A stretch of DNA of 64,000 bases. Source: Neisseria sp. DTU_2020_1000833_1_SI_GRL_NUU_006. GTDB lineage: Bacteria; Pseudomonadota; Gammaproteobacteria; Burkholderiales; Neisseriaceae. Position 1 is the first letter of the stretch. Every line of letters starts with the position of its first letter. A program made the translations under genes and the position numbers. The DNA lies in the NCBI GenBank assembly GCA_032388755.1, contig CP135593.1:372001-436000 (forward strand), read 5' to 3'. Below, in pieces: positions 26,576 to 35,402 of the stretch. Under the pieces are notes generated by a model, which worked only from the letters and a program-made list of their open reading frames with translations, was not told the DNA's origin and ran no database searches.

Positions 26576-27529
26576 TTACCCGACCATTTCATCGACTTTG
26601 CGTTGATAGCTTTTCAACAGCTCCGCCGAGCGGGCGAAGCGTTCGGCTTCGTCGTCGGAAAGTTGCAGGTCGATGATGCGGACCGCGCCTTGGCGGTTGA
26701 CGACGGTCGGTACGCCGATATACACGCCGTTTTGTCCGAACTCGCCTTCAAGCAAGGTGGAAACAGGAAGCACGACGCCTTGATTGTGCAGGATGGCGTT
26801 GGAGATACGGCTCAAACCCATGCCGATGCCGTGGCTGGTCGAACCTTTGGCGGCGATGACTTCGTAGGCGGCATTGCGCACGGTGGTATAGATTTTGTCC
26901 ATACGCGCCTGCCCGTCTTCTGATTGTTCCAACATCTTCTGAACCGACATACCGGCGATGTTGGCGGTACTCCAAAGCGCAATGATGCTGTCGCCGTGTT
27001 CGCCGATCATCATGGCATCGACGCTCCAAGGGGCGACATCGAATTCGTTGCCCAGACAAACGCGGAAACGGGCGGAGTCAAGGATAGTGCCCGAGCCGAT
27101 AACGCGCTCTTTGGGCAGGCCTGAAAAGCGCAGGACGGCATAAGACAGTACGTCCACAGGATTGGAGGCGACCAAGAAAATGCCGTCAAAGCCCGAAGCC
27201 ATGACTTTCGAAACGATGTCGCGGAAGATGCGCAGGTTTTTGTCGATTAAGTCCAAACGGGTTTCGCCGGGAGCCTGCGCCGCGCCGGCGCAAATACACA
27301 CGATGTCCGCATCCGAACAATCATCGTAATCGCCGACGTAAATACGCGCAGGCGAGGCGGCATAAGGCATTCCGTGGCGGAAGTCGCGCGCTTCGCCTTC
27401 CGCGCGCGTGCGGTTGATGTCGATTAAAACCATGTCGTCGCACAAGGCTTGGTTGAGCATGGAATAGGCATAGCTGACCCCGACCGCGCCCAAGCCTACA
27501 ACGACCACTTTATTACCAACTTTTTTCAT
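26576..27529 (-). CDS. ldh: L-lactate dehydrogenase (NAD-dependent)
   Basis: A 317-residue Rossmann enzyme reducing pyruvate to L-lactate with NADH. The NAD motif VGLGAVGVSYA is near residues 10-20. The specificity loop AAQAPGETRLDLIDKN has Gln, as in lactate rather than malate dehydrogenases (Arg there). Further motifs are SNPVD, the catalytic histidine in MIGEHGDS and the LDSARFR substrate arginine. The start at 27529 (MKKVGNKV) is chosen over 27571. In oral Neisseria this enzyme would ferment sugar-derived pyruvate; a gene of this class is not usual in meningococci to my knowledge. Confidence 0.88.
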   Translation of the reverse strand: MKKVGNKVVVVGLGAVGVSYAYSMLNQALCDDMVLIDINRTRAEGEARDFRHGMPYAASPARIYVGDYDDCSDADIVCICAGAAQAPGETRLDLIDKNLRIFRDIVSKVMASGFDGIFLVASNPVDVLSYAVLRFSGLPKERVIGSGTILDSARFRVCLGNEFDVAPWSVDAMMIGEHGDSIIALWSTANIAGMSVQKMLEQSEDGQARMDKIYTTVRNAAYEVIAAKGSTSHGIGMGLSRISNAILHNQGVVLPVSTLLEGEFGQNGVYIGVPTVVNRQGAVRIIDLQLSDDEAERFARSAELLKSYQRKVDEMVG

Positions 27530-27868
27530 GTTTGTTCCTGTTTGTTCGTGAATAGGAATTATTAATAACACTTGGACGGGGTGGCGTCAAATTTCAGACG
27601 ACCTGTTTGCTTTGTAGCGGATTGTAATGGGAAAATAAACACATAAGGTATTTACCGGTCAGGGCGGGAGCAATGGCAAGAAAAGCAGAAAAGAGGATTG
27701 ATATAATGCAGTATATTTATTTTGATTTAAGTCATGAATATCATCATAAAACCGTTATAGTATAACTTAAGGAGTGTATCCGAAGATTCGGACGGATTTT
27801 GTTTGCAGACATTGCCGCCGAAATACGGAGACACAATAGTCATGAATCACGATAATGAAAGGAAACGA
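27530..27868. other. Intergenic promoter region between ldh and the fHbp homologue
   Basis: No gene. AT-rich, with one DUS copy near 27594-27604 and the promoter elements of the fHbp-like gene at 27722-27766. A short leader frame at 27803-27868 in phase with the lipoprotein is not needed. Confidence 0.6.
27722..27766 (+). promoter_or_regulatory. Putative FNR-responsive promoter of the fHbp-like gene
   Basis: TTGAT-TTAA-GTCAT (27722-27735) matches 8 of 10 fixed positions of the FNR box TTGAT-N4-ATCAA. A -10 candidate TATAGT (27756-27761), or TATAAC (27761-27766), follows. This places the box near -40 to -44 from the expected start of transcription, the class II FNR position. Meningococcal fHbp is known to be raised by FNR under low oxygen. 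Confidence 0.4.
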
Positions 27869-28663
27869 ATGAAAGCGAAATCTTTATTGGCGGTTTTGGC
27901 TGCCACCTGCATTTTGTCCGCTTGCAGCAGCGCAGGCAGCAGCTTGGCGGACGGGCTGACCAAACCGTTTGATCCTAATGCAAAAGATTGGAAGCAACTG
28001 ACTGTTTTCGAATCTGTTCCCGATGGCGGCGTATTGGAGTTGACCGACAGGGGCGGTAAAACCCAAACCCTGAAAAAAGGCGGGGTTTTGGATACGGGTT
28101 ATCTGAAAAACGACCGTGTTTCCGATTTTGACTATGTGAAAAAAATCAATGTAAACGGACAACTTATCGAATTGGAACGCGGTGATTTCTTGGTGTATAA
28201 ACAAAGCCATTCTATCGTTGCCGCCACTTTGGCAAAGCAGAAAACCAATCCGTCAGATGGAGCGCGTTCCGAGGCATTCGATTTTCATGTTAACGAAATT
28301 CAGGGGCAGGACATTGCCTTCGGTAATCTGCCTAAATTGGGACAAATAAACTACAAAGGTATCGCGTTCAACGGCGACGACCGCAGCGGGCGTTTGTTTT
28401 ATGCGGTTGATTTTGAGAAGAAACAAGGCAGCGGAAGCATCAGCGGAATGCATAGCGGCTATAACGTCGAATTGGCGAAAACCGACATCCAAGCCATGGG
28501 CAACGGCTCAGGCTTGAGCGGCAAAGCCATGAAGGACGGTGTGGAAAAAGGCAGTTACGAGCTGAAGCTTTTCGGCAGTAAAGCCGAAGAAATTGCCGGT
28601 AAGGCTAAAATCAACGACGGCAGTAAAACTCAGGAAATCGGTTTGGCCGGTAAGAAAGAGTAG
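27869..28663 (+). CDS. Factor H-binding protein (fHbp) homologue, surface lipoprotein
   Basis: A 264-residue lipoprotein precursor (lipobox LSAC, Cys19) that aligns along its length with meningococcal fHbp/LP2086 from memory. Shared segments are SLADGLT-P-D near the mature N-terminus, TG-LKND-VS-FD with NGQLIELE-GDF-VYKQSHS in the N-terminal barrel, and EKGSYELKLFG-KAEE-AG followed by a closing IGLAGK in the C-terminal barrel. Identity looks moderate. fHbp recruits human complement factor H; whether this divergent form binds it is unknown. The ATG at 27869 has an AAAGGAAAC site; an upstream ATG at 27842 is less likely. Confidence 0.82.
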   Translation: MKAKSLLAVLAATCILSACSSAGSSLADGLTKPFDPNAKDWKQLTVFESVPDGGVLELTDRGGKTQTLKKGGVLDTGYLKNDRVSDFDYVKKINVNGQLIELERGDFLVYKQSHSIVAATLAKQKTNPSDGARSEAFDFHVNEIQGQDIAFGNLPKLGQINYKGIAFNGDDRSGRLFYAVDFEKKQGSGSISGMHSGYNVELAKTDIQAMGNGSGLSGKAMKDGVEKGSYELKLFGSKAEEIAGKAKINDGSKTQEIGLAGKKE

Positions 28664-28690
28664 GGCGGGACAATCCTCAGCCTGACGGAT

Positions 28691-28741
28691 AAGGTCGTCT
28701 GAAACCTTTATTTTAGATAAAAGGTTTCAGACGACCTTTTT
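28691..28741. terminator. DUS-pair terminator after the fHbp homologue
   Basis: AAGGTCGTCTGAAACC-TTTA and the inverse AAAGGTTTCAGACGACC followed by TTTTT. The stem is extended beyond the DUS by matching AACCTTTTA-like bases. Confidence 0.85.
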
Positions 28742-28880
28742 GTATCGGCAATTTGGAAAATATAGCTAAATGACTTTATTTTCGATACGCAACTTACCGG
28801 GAATGACGGAATTCCATGACATTCTGTATTTAAAGTTAAGCATGTTTGCTATATGGTTTGTAGGCGTGGATGCTTTGGAT

Positions 28881-29732
28881 TCAAGCAACTTTCATGATGC
28901 GTTCGATTTCATGCCAAAAGCCGTCGGGGCGCAATTCGAGTTTGGCGATTAAGCCGCTTTCGATTTGGCGGACGTCTCGGTCGGACAGGGTTTGCGCCTC
29001 GGTGACACGGGCGGGGGCAAGGTATGCCATGCGGTCGATGAGGTGGTAGTGTGCGTCCTCTGTGGTCGGATATGCCGGCCAGTCTCGGATAAAGACGCCG
29101 CGCCAGCAGTATGGGTTTAACGGGGCTTCGGCGGAATCTGCGCCGACGGGGAAAAAGCCGATGCCGCGTATGATTGAGGCGGGTTGCGGCGCGTCGGGGA
29201 GACGGTTTTGCCGCAGGGTTTCGCTGCCTTCGGGGGATTGAAGCAGGGCGAGTTGGCGTGACAGTTTGTCGGCTTTGGCGGCGAGGGTGTCTTTGGAATT
29301 GAGTCCGCACATGTTTGCGGATTTGCCGCTACCGCTGCCGTAATATTTGCAGGTCAGTTCGATGTGGTAGGGTTTGCCGTTGATGGAGGCGATGAAATCG
29401 GCGGCGCCTTGCATGAGGTCGTCTGAAAACACGGGCAGGTTGCAGGCGTGCAATTCGGTATGCGGCGCGTGGGCAAACCAAAATGCGATCAGGCGTTCGG
29501 CGTAGATGCCGAGTCGGTTGCTGAAGGGGGCGTGTTCGGCGAGATAGTTGTCCAGCGGGGCGGGATTGCCGTCCAAATCCAAAAGATAGCGGAAGCCGCG
29601 TTCGCCCAATAGCTCGCGGACGCTCAATTCGCAACCGCTTTGCCAAAGCGGCGGGGCGGTCAGCAGGGTGGCGAGGTCGCGGACGGTCGGGGTGGTGAGT
29701 TTCCACCATAGGGCATCTAGGGCGTAGTTCAT
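28881..29732 (-). CDS. DUF1853 family protein
   Basis: A 283-residue soluble protein placed in DUF1853 by its order of motifs: an N-terminal VRDLATLLTAPPLW, a middle LGIYAERLIAFWFAH, and the charged core ADFI..YHIELTCKYYG with an Asp/Glu-x-Lys pattern that recalls PD-(D/E)xK nuclease-like folds. The nuclease resemblance is only inference. A DUS inside the frame encodes part of VFSDDLMQ. The start at 29732 (MNYALDALWW) is preferred over 29780. It lies downstream of trmJ in the same direction with a DUS hairpin between. Confidence 0.75.
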   Translation of the reverse strand: MNYALDALWWKLTTPTVRDLATLLTAPPLWQSGCELSVRELLGERGFRYLLDLDGNPAPLDNYLAEHAPFSNRLGIYAERLIAFWFAHAPHTELHACNLPVFSDDLMQGAADFIASINGKPYHIELTCKYYGSGSGKSANMCGLNSKDTLAAKADKLSRQLALLQSPEGSETLRQNRLPDAPQPASIIRGIGFFPVGADSAEAPLNPYCWRGVFIRDWPAYPTTEDAHYHLIDRMAYLAPARVTEAQTLSDRDVRQIESGLIAKLELRPDGFWHEIERIMKVA

Positions 29733-29759
29733 GGCTGTATCTGGTTGATAGTTTGGCTG

Positions 29760-29803
29760 AGGTCGTCTGAAAACTTGCAATCAAGTTTTCAGACGACCTT
29801 TTT
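29760..29803 (-). terminator. DUS-pair hairpin after trmJ
   Basis: AGGTCGTCTGAAAACTTG and its inverse CAAGTTTTCAGACGACC, touching the trmJ stop codon region. The A/T flanks favour plus-strand reading, so it may only partly stop the trmJ transcript. Confidence 0.6.
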
Positions 29804-30618
29804 CAGTCTTTCTTCTTCAAGCGATGGCTGACGGTATTGAAAAAGCCGCGCAGGATGTCGATGTCTTCGGTTTGCGTGTTGGCGCGGCCGAACAGGCTTT
29901 GCATTCGGCGCATCAGGCGTTCGCTGTTGCGGCGGTTGAAGAATCCGATGTCGTCCATGACGTTTTCCATGTGGGCGACCATGCCTTTGATTTGTTCGTG
30001 TGTAGCGGCGTGGTCTTCTTGTTGCAGGTGGGTCATGGGCATATCGGTCTGGCTGAAGATTTCGTAACACACGACCTGAACGGCTTGGGCGAGGTTGAGC
30101 GAGAAATAGTCGGGATTGCCGTTGATGGTCATCAGACGGTTGCACGCCTGTACTTCTTCAATGCTCAAGCCGAAGGTTTCGTTGCCGAAGACGAGGGCAA
30201 CTTGTTCTCCGCGTTGTGCCGCCTGCAATAATTCGGGAACCAGTTCGCGCGGGGTTTGCAGTGGCGCGGTGATTTCGCGGCGGCGGCTGGTAAGGGCGCA
30301 GGCAAGTGTGGTGTCGGCGAGGGCTTCGTCGAGTGTGGCGGCAATCACGGCGTTGTGCAATACGTCTGCCGCGCCGGAAGCGAGGATGAAACTTTCCTCC
30401 GGCAGTTGGAAATCTTTCGGGTTTTCGGGATTGAAAACGGGCGGTTGCTCGGTCATCGGCGTGGACATCAAATTCGGGGCGACAATGGTGAGGTTGTGCA
30501 GCCCCATGGTTTTCATGGCGCGGGCGGCGGAGCCGATATTGGCGGGATGGCTGGTGCGGGTGAGGATGATGCGGATGTTGCCGAGATAGTCGGGCAATTC
30601 GGGCTTGGCTGAAGTCAT
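29803..30618 (-). CDS. trmJ: tRNA (cytidine/uridine-2'-O-)-methyltransferase TrmJ
   Basis: A 271-residue SPOUT methyltransferase that 2'-O-methylates position 32 in tRNA anticodon loops. SpoU motif 1 (LTRTSHPANIGSAARAMKTMG) is near the start. Motif 2 (VALVFGNETFGLS) and motif 3 (YFSLNLAQAVQVV) build the SAM knot. A helical C-terminal tail with NRRNSERLMRRMQSLFGR is typical of TrmJ and separates it from TrmL. The start at 30618 (MTSAKPELPDYL) is used; the frame runs further upstream through a DUS. It diverges from suhB. Confidence 0.92.
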   Translation of the reverse strand: MTSAKPELPDYLGNIRIILTRTSHPANIGSAARAMKTMGLHNLTIVAPNLMSTPMTEQPPVFNPENPKDFQLPEESFILASGAADVLHNAVIAATLDEALADTTLACALTSRRREITAPLQTPRELVPELLQAAQRGEQVALVFGNETFGLSIEEVQACNRLMTINGNPDYFSLNLAQAVQVVCYEIFSQTDMPMTHLQQEDHAATHEQIKGMVAHMENVMDDIGFFNRRNSERLMRRMQSLFGRANTQTEDIDILRGFFNTVSHRLKKKD

Positions 30619-30648
30619 GTTTTGTTTTCGGTTTGTTCGGGAATCGGG

Positions 30649-30654
30649 TATAAT
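30649..30654 (+). promoter_or_regulatory. Putative -10 box upstream of suhB
   Basis: A perfect TATAAT on the plus strand about 150 bases before suhB. It would give a long leader that contains an inverted DUS pair (30670-30716) and a GC hairpin. Confidence 0.45.
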
Positions 30655-30748
30655 ACGCCATCTTTTTGTTTTCAGACGACCTTTCGCCTTTGGGCTTGAG
30701 AGGTCGTCTGAAATGTTCTTTAACAACGTCGGAAACGTACAAACGTTG

Positions 30749-30773
30749 CGTCCGGTGCAGATGCGCCGGACGG
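30749..30773 (+). promoter_or_regulatory. GC hairpin in the suhB leader
   Basis: CGTCCGG/CCGGACG, a perfect 7-bp stem around a ten-base loop, 29 bases before the suhB ATG. It is followed by TATTTTA rather than a strong T-tract. It could be a leader structure affecting suhB translation or stability. Confidence 0.35.
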
Positions 30774-30801
30774 TATTTTACCTGATTTAGAAAGAAAACC
30801 C

Positions 30802-31587
30802 ATGAATCCGTTTTTAAATACCGCTTTCAAAGCCGCCCGTAAAGCCGGGCAGATGATGATCCGCGCAAGCGGCAATCTGGATGCCGTCAAAGTTGACAGC
30901 AAGGCATTCAACGATTTCGTTTCCGACGTTGACCGCAATTCCGAGATGATTTTGGTGGAAGCGCTTAAAGAAGCCTATCCGCATCACAAAATCACTTGCG
31001 AAGAAGGCGGTTCTCACGGCAAAGCCTCTGCGGAATACGAATGGATTATCGATCCGCTCGACGGTACGACCAACTTCTTACACGGTCATCCCCAATACGC
31101 GATTTCTATGGCGCTGCTGCACAAAGGCGTGTTGCAGGAAGCTTTAGTGTACGCACCTGAACGTAACGATGTTTACATGGCTTCGCGCGGCAAAGGCGCG
31201 TTGCTCAACGACCGTCGTATCCGCGTTTCTTCCCGCATTGAGTTGAACCGCTGCTTGATCGGTACCGGCTTCCCTGTTGTCGACCAAAGCATGATGGACA
31301 AGTATCTGGCTATTTTGAAAGACTTTTTGGCAAAAACGGCCGGAGGTCGCAGAGAAGGCGCGGCTTCGTTGGATTTGTGCGCCGTGGCGGCCGGCCGTTT
31401 GGACGGTTTCTTCGAGTTCAACCTCAAACCTTGGGATATTGCCGCAGGCGCGCTGATTGTGCAGGAAGCCGGCGGTATCGTTACCGATATGTCCGGCAAT
31501 GAAGGCTGGCTGGAAAGCGGGGATATTGTGGCAGCCAATCCGAAAGTGCTGGCGCAAATGTTGCAAATCATTAGCGTCCATCTGTAA
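30802..31587 (+). CDS. suhB: Inositol-1-monophosphatase family protein SuhB
   Basis: A 261-residue Mg/Li-sensitive phosphatase. The metal-binding motifs are present: CEEGG near residue 68, WIIDPLDGTTNF near 82-93 and the C-terminal WDIAAGALIVQEAGG. In E. coli SuhB also joins the rRNA antitermination complex with NusA, independent of catalysis. Start has an AAAGAAA stretch; length is normal. It diverges from trmJ and is followed by a compact DUS hairpin. Confidence 0.94.
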   Translation: MNPFLNTAFKAARKAGQMMIRASGNLDAVKVDSKAFNDFVSDVDRNSEMILVEALKEAYPHHKITCEEGGSHGKASAEYEWIIDPLDGTTNFLHGHPQYAISMALLHKGVLQEALVYAPERNDVYMASRGKGALLNDRRIRVSSRIELNRCLIGTGFPVVDQSMMDKYLAILKDFLAKTAGGRREGAASLDLCAVAAGRLDGFFEFNLKPWDIAAGALIVQEAGGIVTDMSGNEGWLESGDIVAANPKVLAQMLQIISVHL

Positions 31588-31592
31588 ACAGG

Positions 31593-31615
31593 AGGTCGTT
31601 TTCAGACGACCTTTT
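31593..31615 (+). terminator. Compact terminator after suhB
   Basis: AGGTCGT-TTTC-AGACGACCT followed by TTTT. It looks like an inverted DUS pair in which the centre has collapsed to a minimal loop. Confidence 0.75.
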
Positions 31616-31812
31616 GCTCGTTTTTAATACGGTGTCGTGATTTAGCAATAGTAGGAATATCATCCATGTTACTTTCAGGAGCAGATAACTACCTTTTATC
31701 GCAATCTGAAAACAGGGATTCCGATTAATGATAATATGCTCAAAGAATTGATTTGCAACAGGCCTCCCCTCTGCCAATCTGATAAATGACGAACCGTATT
31801 GTTGTGAATAAT

Positions 31813-33087
31813 ATGAAGAAAAAAACTTTTTTGAATCGTCCCAAGACATCCGTTTTCCGCACCGGGCAAATTGCTGCCGCAGTGTGCGCGGCAGTATGCG
31901 CGGCAACGGCGCAAGCCTACCCTTTGCAGGCTATTTTAAGGGATGCCATGGTGTCCGACCCGATTGTGAAGGAAGCGAAAGCAACCGAAGATTCGGCCAA
32001 AAGTACGACGAAGGCGACCCGTGCGCGCCATTATCCCGTATTGACGCTGACGGGTACCAAAGTTTTGGCGCAGAAAAACAAATATTCCAGCAACGATATG
32101 AATGACGGTGTCGGCATACGCGGAACTTTGAATGTATATTCATGGGGCGCCATCAATGCGGCGGTACGGCGCGATAAAAACAGAGAGCAATACTACCATC
32201 ATCGTTATTTCGAAAATCAGGAACGTCTGGGCAGCGACATCGGCAAACTCTATTTGACCGCATTGCGCGCGAAAGAAATCCTGCGCATCAACCGTCAGAG
32301 CTTGGTCCGACACAATAATCTTCTGAAAGATTTGAATATTATCGTGAAATACGATAGCGGCCGCCGTTCCGAACTCATTGAGGCGCGTGCGCGCCTGTTG
32401 CAGGTCGAGTCATCCATCGCGCAACAACAACGTACGATGGAGTTGGCGTTGAGCCGTTTGTCCCGCTACACCGGACGGCAGTTGACGGCAGAGGATTTGG
32501 AAGATCCGTTTGCCAACGACAGCGCGGAATCATTGGTTCGTCGTTTCAAAACAGCCGATAACAATACTAATCCTTCCTATCGGGCGCAGGTGGCAGAACG
32601 CGACAGCGTGAAGGCAGATTTGGACGTTTCCAAAGCAGAGCGCCTGCCCGCCGTGAATCTGGAAGGTAATGCGAACCGCGACAACAGACAGCTTTATTTA
32701 AATGTGGCATGGAATGTCTTGGACGTTGCCGCGCGCCATAATGTGCAGAAAAATGCCGATGCCCTGATTGCTGCCGAATCGAAATCCGAGCAAATTATGC
32801 GCGACATCACCGAAAAAACCCAAACCGCCGAAATCGACATGCGCGAGAGCGAACGCCGTGCCGATATTGCCGCGCAACATATTGCCGCTCAAAAAGACGT
32901 GGTTAAAACTTACGAGCTGCAATTCAAAATCGCCCGCCGCACGCTGACCGACGTTTTGGGCGCATACAACGAATTGTCCAGCATCGAGCAGGAAAACATT
33001 TCGGCGCGCAACGACTTCCGCGATGCCGCGTTGGATTATCTGGCTGCGCAGGCGCAAATGGCGAATTGGGCAGGCTTGAAGCAATAA
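31813..33087 (+). CDS. TolC-family outer membrane protein of a type I secretion system
   Basis: About 424 residues with a signal sequence (IAAAVCAAVCAATAQA, cleavage near residue 35) and the repeated helix/strand pattern of TolC (coiled coils around LIEARARLLQVESSIAQQQ and ERRADIAAQHIAAQKDVVKTYELQFKIARRTLTDVLGAYNEL). It forms the outer-membrane duct for type I export. It is the first gene of an operon with an ABC exporter (39-base gap) and an HlyD-type adaptor. An in-frame ATG at 31786 is an alternative start; neither has a strong ribosome site. Confidence 0.88.
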   Translation: MKKKTFLNRPKTSVFRTGQIAAAVCAAVCAATAQAYPLQAILRDAMVSDPIVKEAKATEDSAKSTTKATRARHYPVLTLTGTKVLAQKNKYSSNDMNDGVGIRGTLNVYSWGAINAAVRRDKNREQYYHHRYFENQERLGSDIGKLYLTALRAKEILRINRQSLVRHNNLLKDLNIIVKYDSGRRSELIEARARLLQVESSIAQQQRTMELALSRLSRYTGRQLTAEDLEDPFANDSAESLVRRFKTADNNTNPSYRAQVAERDSVKADLDVSKAERLPAVNLEGNANRDNRQLYLNVAWNVLDVAARHNVQKNADALIAAESKSEQIMRDITEKTQTAEIDMRESERRADIAAQHIAAQKDVVKTYELQFKIARRTLTDVLGAYNELSSIEQENISARNDFRDAALDYLAAQAQMANWAGLKQ

Positions 33088-33126
33088 CATAAAATCTTAA
33101 CATCATTACTCATTACGCGAATTATC

Positions 33127-35310
33127 ATGAAAGCAATCATTGAACATATTGTGTTGGTTACCCGTCTCTTAGGGGCGCCTGTGTCAGAAGCCGCGCTGAC
33201 GGCAGAGGTGGTGCGGGATAAAAAACTCAATGTCAACTATCATTCCCTCGTCGAAGTCTTGCGCAGCCACGGCTTCGAAAACACATTGTCCAAGCGCAAT
33301 CTGGAAGACATTCCATCGCTTGCCGTTCCTGTGATGATCATTCTTCACAACGAAGAGGCTGCCGTCATTACCAATATCGAAGGTTCGGGTCGGAACAGGA
33401 AATATCATATCCGTCAGGTAGATGGCTTGGAGCAGCAGCTTGATCATGACCAGCTTTCCGGTCTGTATCTGGGTTACTGCTGGTTTATCAAGCCCAAAAT
33501 GGCGGCGGACACGCGTTCCGAACTGCCTGAATACCACCTTCCCAAAGCATGGTTTTGGAAAGTCATTTGGCGTTTCCGCAGCTATTACTATCAAGTGATT
33601 TTGGCGACCGTCATTATCAACTTCCTCGCCTTGGTCAGCTCGTTGTATGTCATGAACGTGTACGACCGCGTCATTCCCAACCAAGCCTATGAAACCCTGT
33701 GGGTTTTGAGTATCGGCGTTGTCCTCGCCATTTTGTTCGAATTTGCCGCCAAGATGATACGCGGCCATTTGACCGACATCGCCGGTAAAAAAGCCGACCT
33801 GATTATCAGCTCCGCCTTGTTCCGTCGCGTGATGGCATTGCGCCTTGCCGACCGTCCCGCTTCGTCCGGCTCATACGCCAACAACCTGCGCGAATTTGAA
33901 TCCGTACGCGAATTCATGACCAGTGCGAGCCTGTTGACTTTGGTGGACTTGCCGTTCCTGTTGCTGTTTATTTTTGTTATTTCGATAGTCGGCGGCAAAC
34001 TGGCATTGGTTCCTTTGGCGATTATTCCGATTGTCGTCATTGTCGGCTTCATCGTTCAACGCCCCTTGTCGCGCCACATTAACGAATCCATGAAAGAAAG
34101 CTCGCAACGTTCAGGCCTTGCCGTAGAAGCCATTGAAGGCATCGAAACCCTGAAAACCAACAATGCGACTTCATGGGCGCAACAACGCTGGGACGAATAC
34201 ACCGCTAAAACCTCCGCTTCATCCATCAAAGTAAAAGATACCAGCAACTTCATGGTCAACTTCGCTGTTGCCATGCAGCAGCTCAATACTGTCTTTTTGG
34301 TCGTTGTCGGTACCTATCTGATTCATGCCGACAACCATGCGGAACGGATTACCATGGGTGCGCTGATTGCCTCCGTTATTCTGTCCGGCCGCGCGTTGGC
34401 GCCGTTGGCTCAAGTTGCCGGCCTTGCTACCCGCTTCCAACAAGCGAAGCTGGCGTTAAGAGGCGTGAACGACATTGTTTCCCGTCCGATCGAACGCAGC
34501 CCCGAACGCAAATACATTACTTTGGACAACGTTCAAGGCAATATCGCTTTTGAAAACGTAACGTTCAAATACAAAAACGAAAGCAACAACGCAGTTGACG
34601 AGTTACGCATCAACATCCGACCCGGTGAAAAAGTCGGTATCCTCGGACGTATCGGCAGCGGTAAAAGTACCATGCTGAAACTGGCGAGCGGTCTGTACGA
34701 TACCGAAAAAGGCAACGTAACCCTCGACGGCGTCGATATGCGCCAACTTGATCCGAATTTCCTGCGGAACCAAGTCCTCCTGTTTAGCCAATCTCCACGC
34801 CTTTTCTTGGGAACATTGCGCGAAAACATGGATTTGGCGCGTACCGACAGCTATTCGACCGACCAAGACCTACTGACCGCACTCAAACGTTTCGGTCTGG
34901 ACCAAATCATCCGCAACCACCCGAGAGGCTTGGATATGCCTTTGGGTGAAGACGGTTTGGGTCTGTCCGGCGGTCAAAAACAAATCATCGCCCTCGCACG
35001 CATGACGTTGCGCGACCCCAAAGTCGTCCTTTTGGACGAGCCGACAACCAGCCTCGACCAAGGTACCGAACGCATGGCATTGAACGCGATTGCCCACTGG
35101 GGACGCAACCGCACCATGCTCTTGGTCACCCACCGTCCGCAAGTGCTGCAAATCGTTAACCGCATCATCGTAATGGAAAACGGCAAAGTCGTTATGGACG
35201 GCCCGCGCGATTTAGTGTTGCAAAAACTGATGCAAAACGAGCAAAACAAAGTCAAAGCAGCACAACAAGCGCAGGAAAACCAACGTCCCGGCGAAGCGGC
35301 GCAAGCATGA
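33127..35310 (+). CDS. Type I secretion ABC exporter, LapB-like
   Basis: A 727-residue permease-ATPase. Residues 1-130 form a C39-like domain without the protease cysteine, as in RTX exporters that do not process a leader. A six-helix exporter domain follows (about 150-430). The ATPase domain has Walker A GRIGSGKST at 507-515, signature LSGGQ at 613-617 and Walker B VVLLDEPT near 640, with a degenerate H-loop region THRPQ. Overall it matches the LapB/HlyB group that exports large RTX or adhesin proteins. The C-terminal tail is Gln/Ala-rich. Confidence 0.92.
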   Translation: MKAIIEHIVLVTRLLGAPVSEAALTAEVVRDKKLNVNYHSLVEVLRSHGFENTLSKRNLEDIPSLAVPVMIILHNEEAAVITNIEGSGRNRKYHIRQVDGLEQQLDHDQLSGLYLGYCWFIKPKMAADTRSELPEYHLPKAWFWKVIWRFRSYYYQVILATVIINFLALVSSLYVMNVYDRVIPNQAYETLWVLSIGVVLAILFEFAAKMIRGHLTDIAGKKADLIISSALFRRVMALRLADRPASSGSYANNLREFESVREFMTSASLLTLVDLPFLLLFIFVISIVGGKLALVPLAIIPIVVIVGFIVQRPLSRHINESMKESSQRSGLAVEAIEGIETLKTNNATSWAQQRWDEYTAKTSASSIKVKDTSNFMVNFAVAMQQLNTVFLVVVGTYLIHADNHAERITMGALIASVILSGRALAPLAQVAGLATRFQQAKLALRGVNDIVSRPIERSPERKYITLDNVQGNIAFENVTFKYKNESNNAVDELRINIRPGEKVGILGRIGSGKSTMLKLASGLYDTEKGNVTLDGVDMRQLDPNFLRNQVLLFSQSPRLFLGTLRENMDLARTDSYSTDQDLLTALKRFGLDQIIRNHPRGLDMPLGEDGLGLSGGQKQIIALARMTLRDPKVVLLDEPTTSLDQGTERMALNAIAHWGRNRTMLLVTHRPQVLQIVNRIIVMENGKVVMDGPRDLVLQKLMQNEQNKVKAAQQAQENQRPGEAAQA

Positions 35311-35320
35311 CGAAAAGGGA

Positions 35321-35368
35321 AAAGGTCGTCTGAAAACACAAGCAGAAAGCGTTTCAGACGACCTCTTT
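35321..35368 (+). terminator. DUS-pair hairpin inside the type I secretion operon
   Basis: AAAGGTCGTCTGAAAAC and its inverse in the 92-base gap between exporter and adaptor genes. With only a short T-tract it may attenuate and lower adaptor expression relative to the exporter. Confidence 0.6.
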
Positions 35369-35402
35369 GAAAACAACAAACAGATACCGAAGATTCATCA
35401 TT

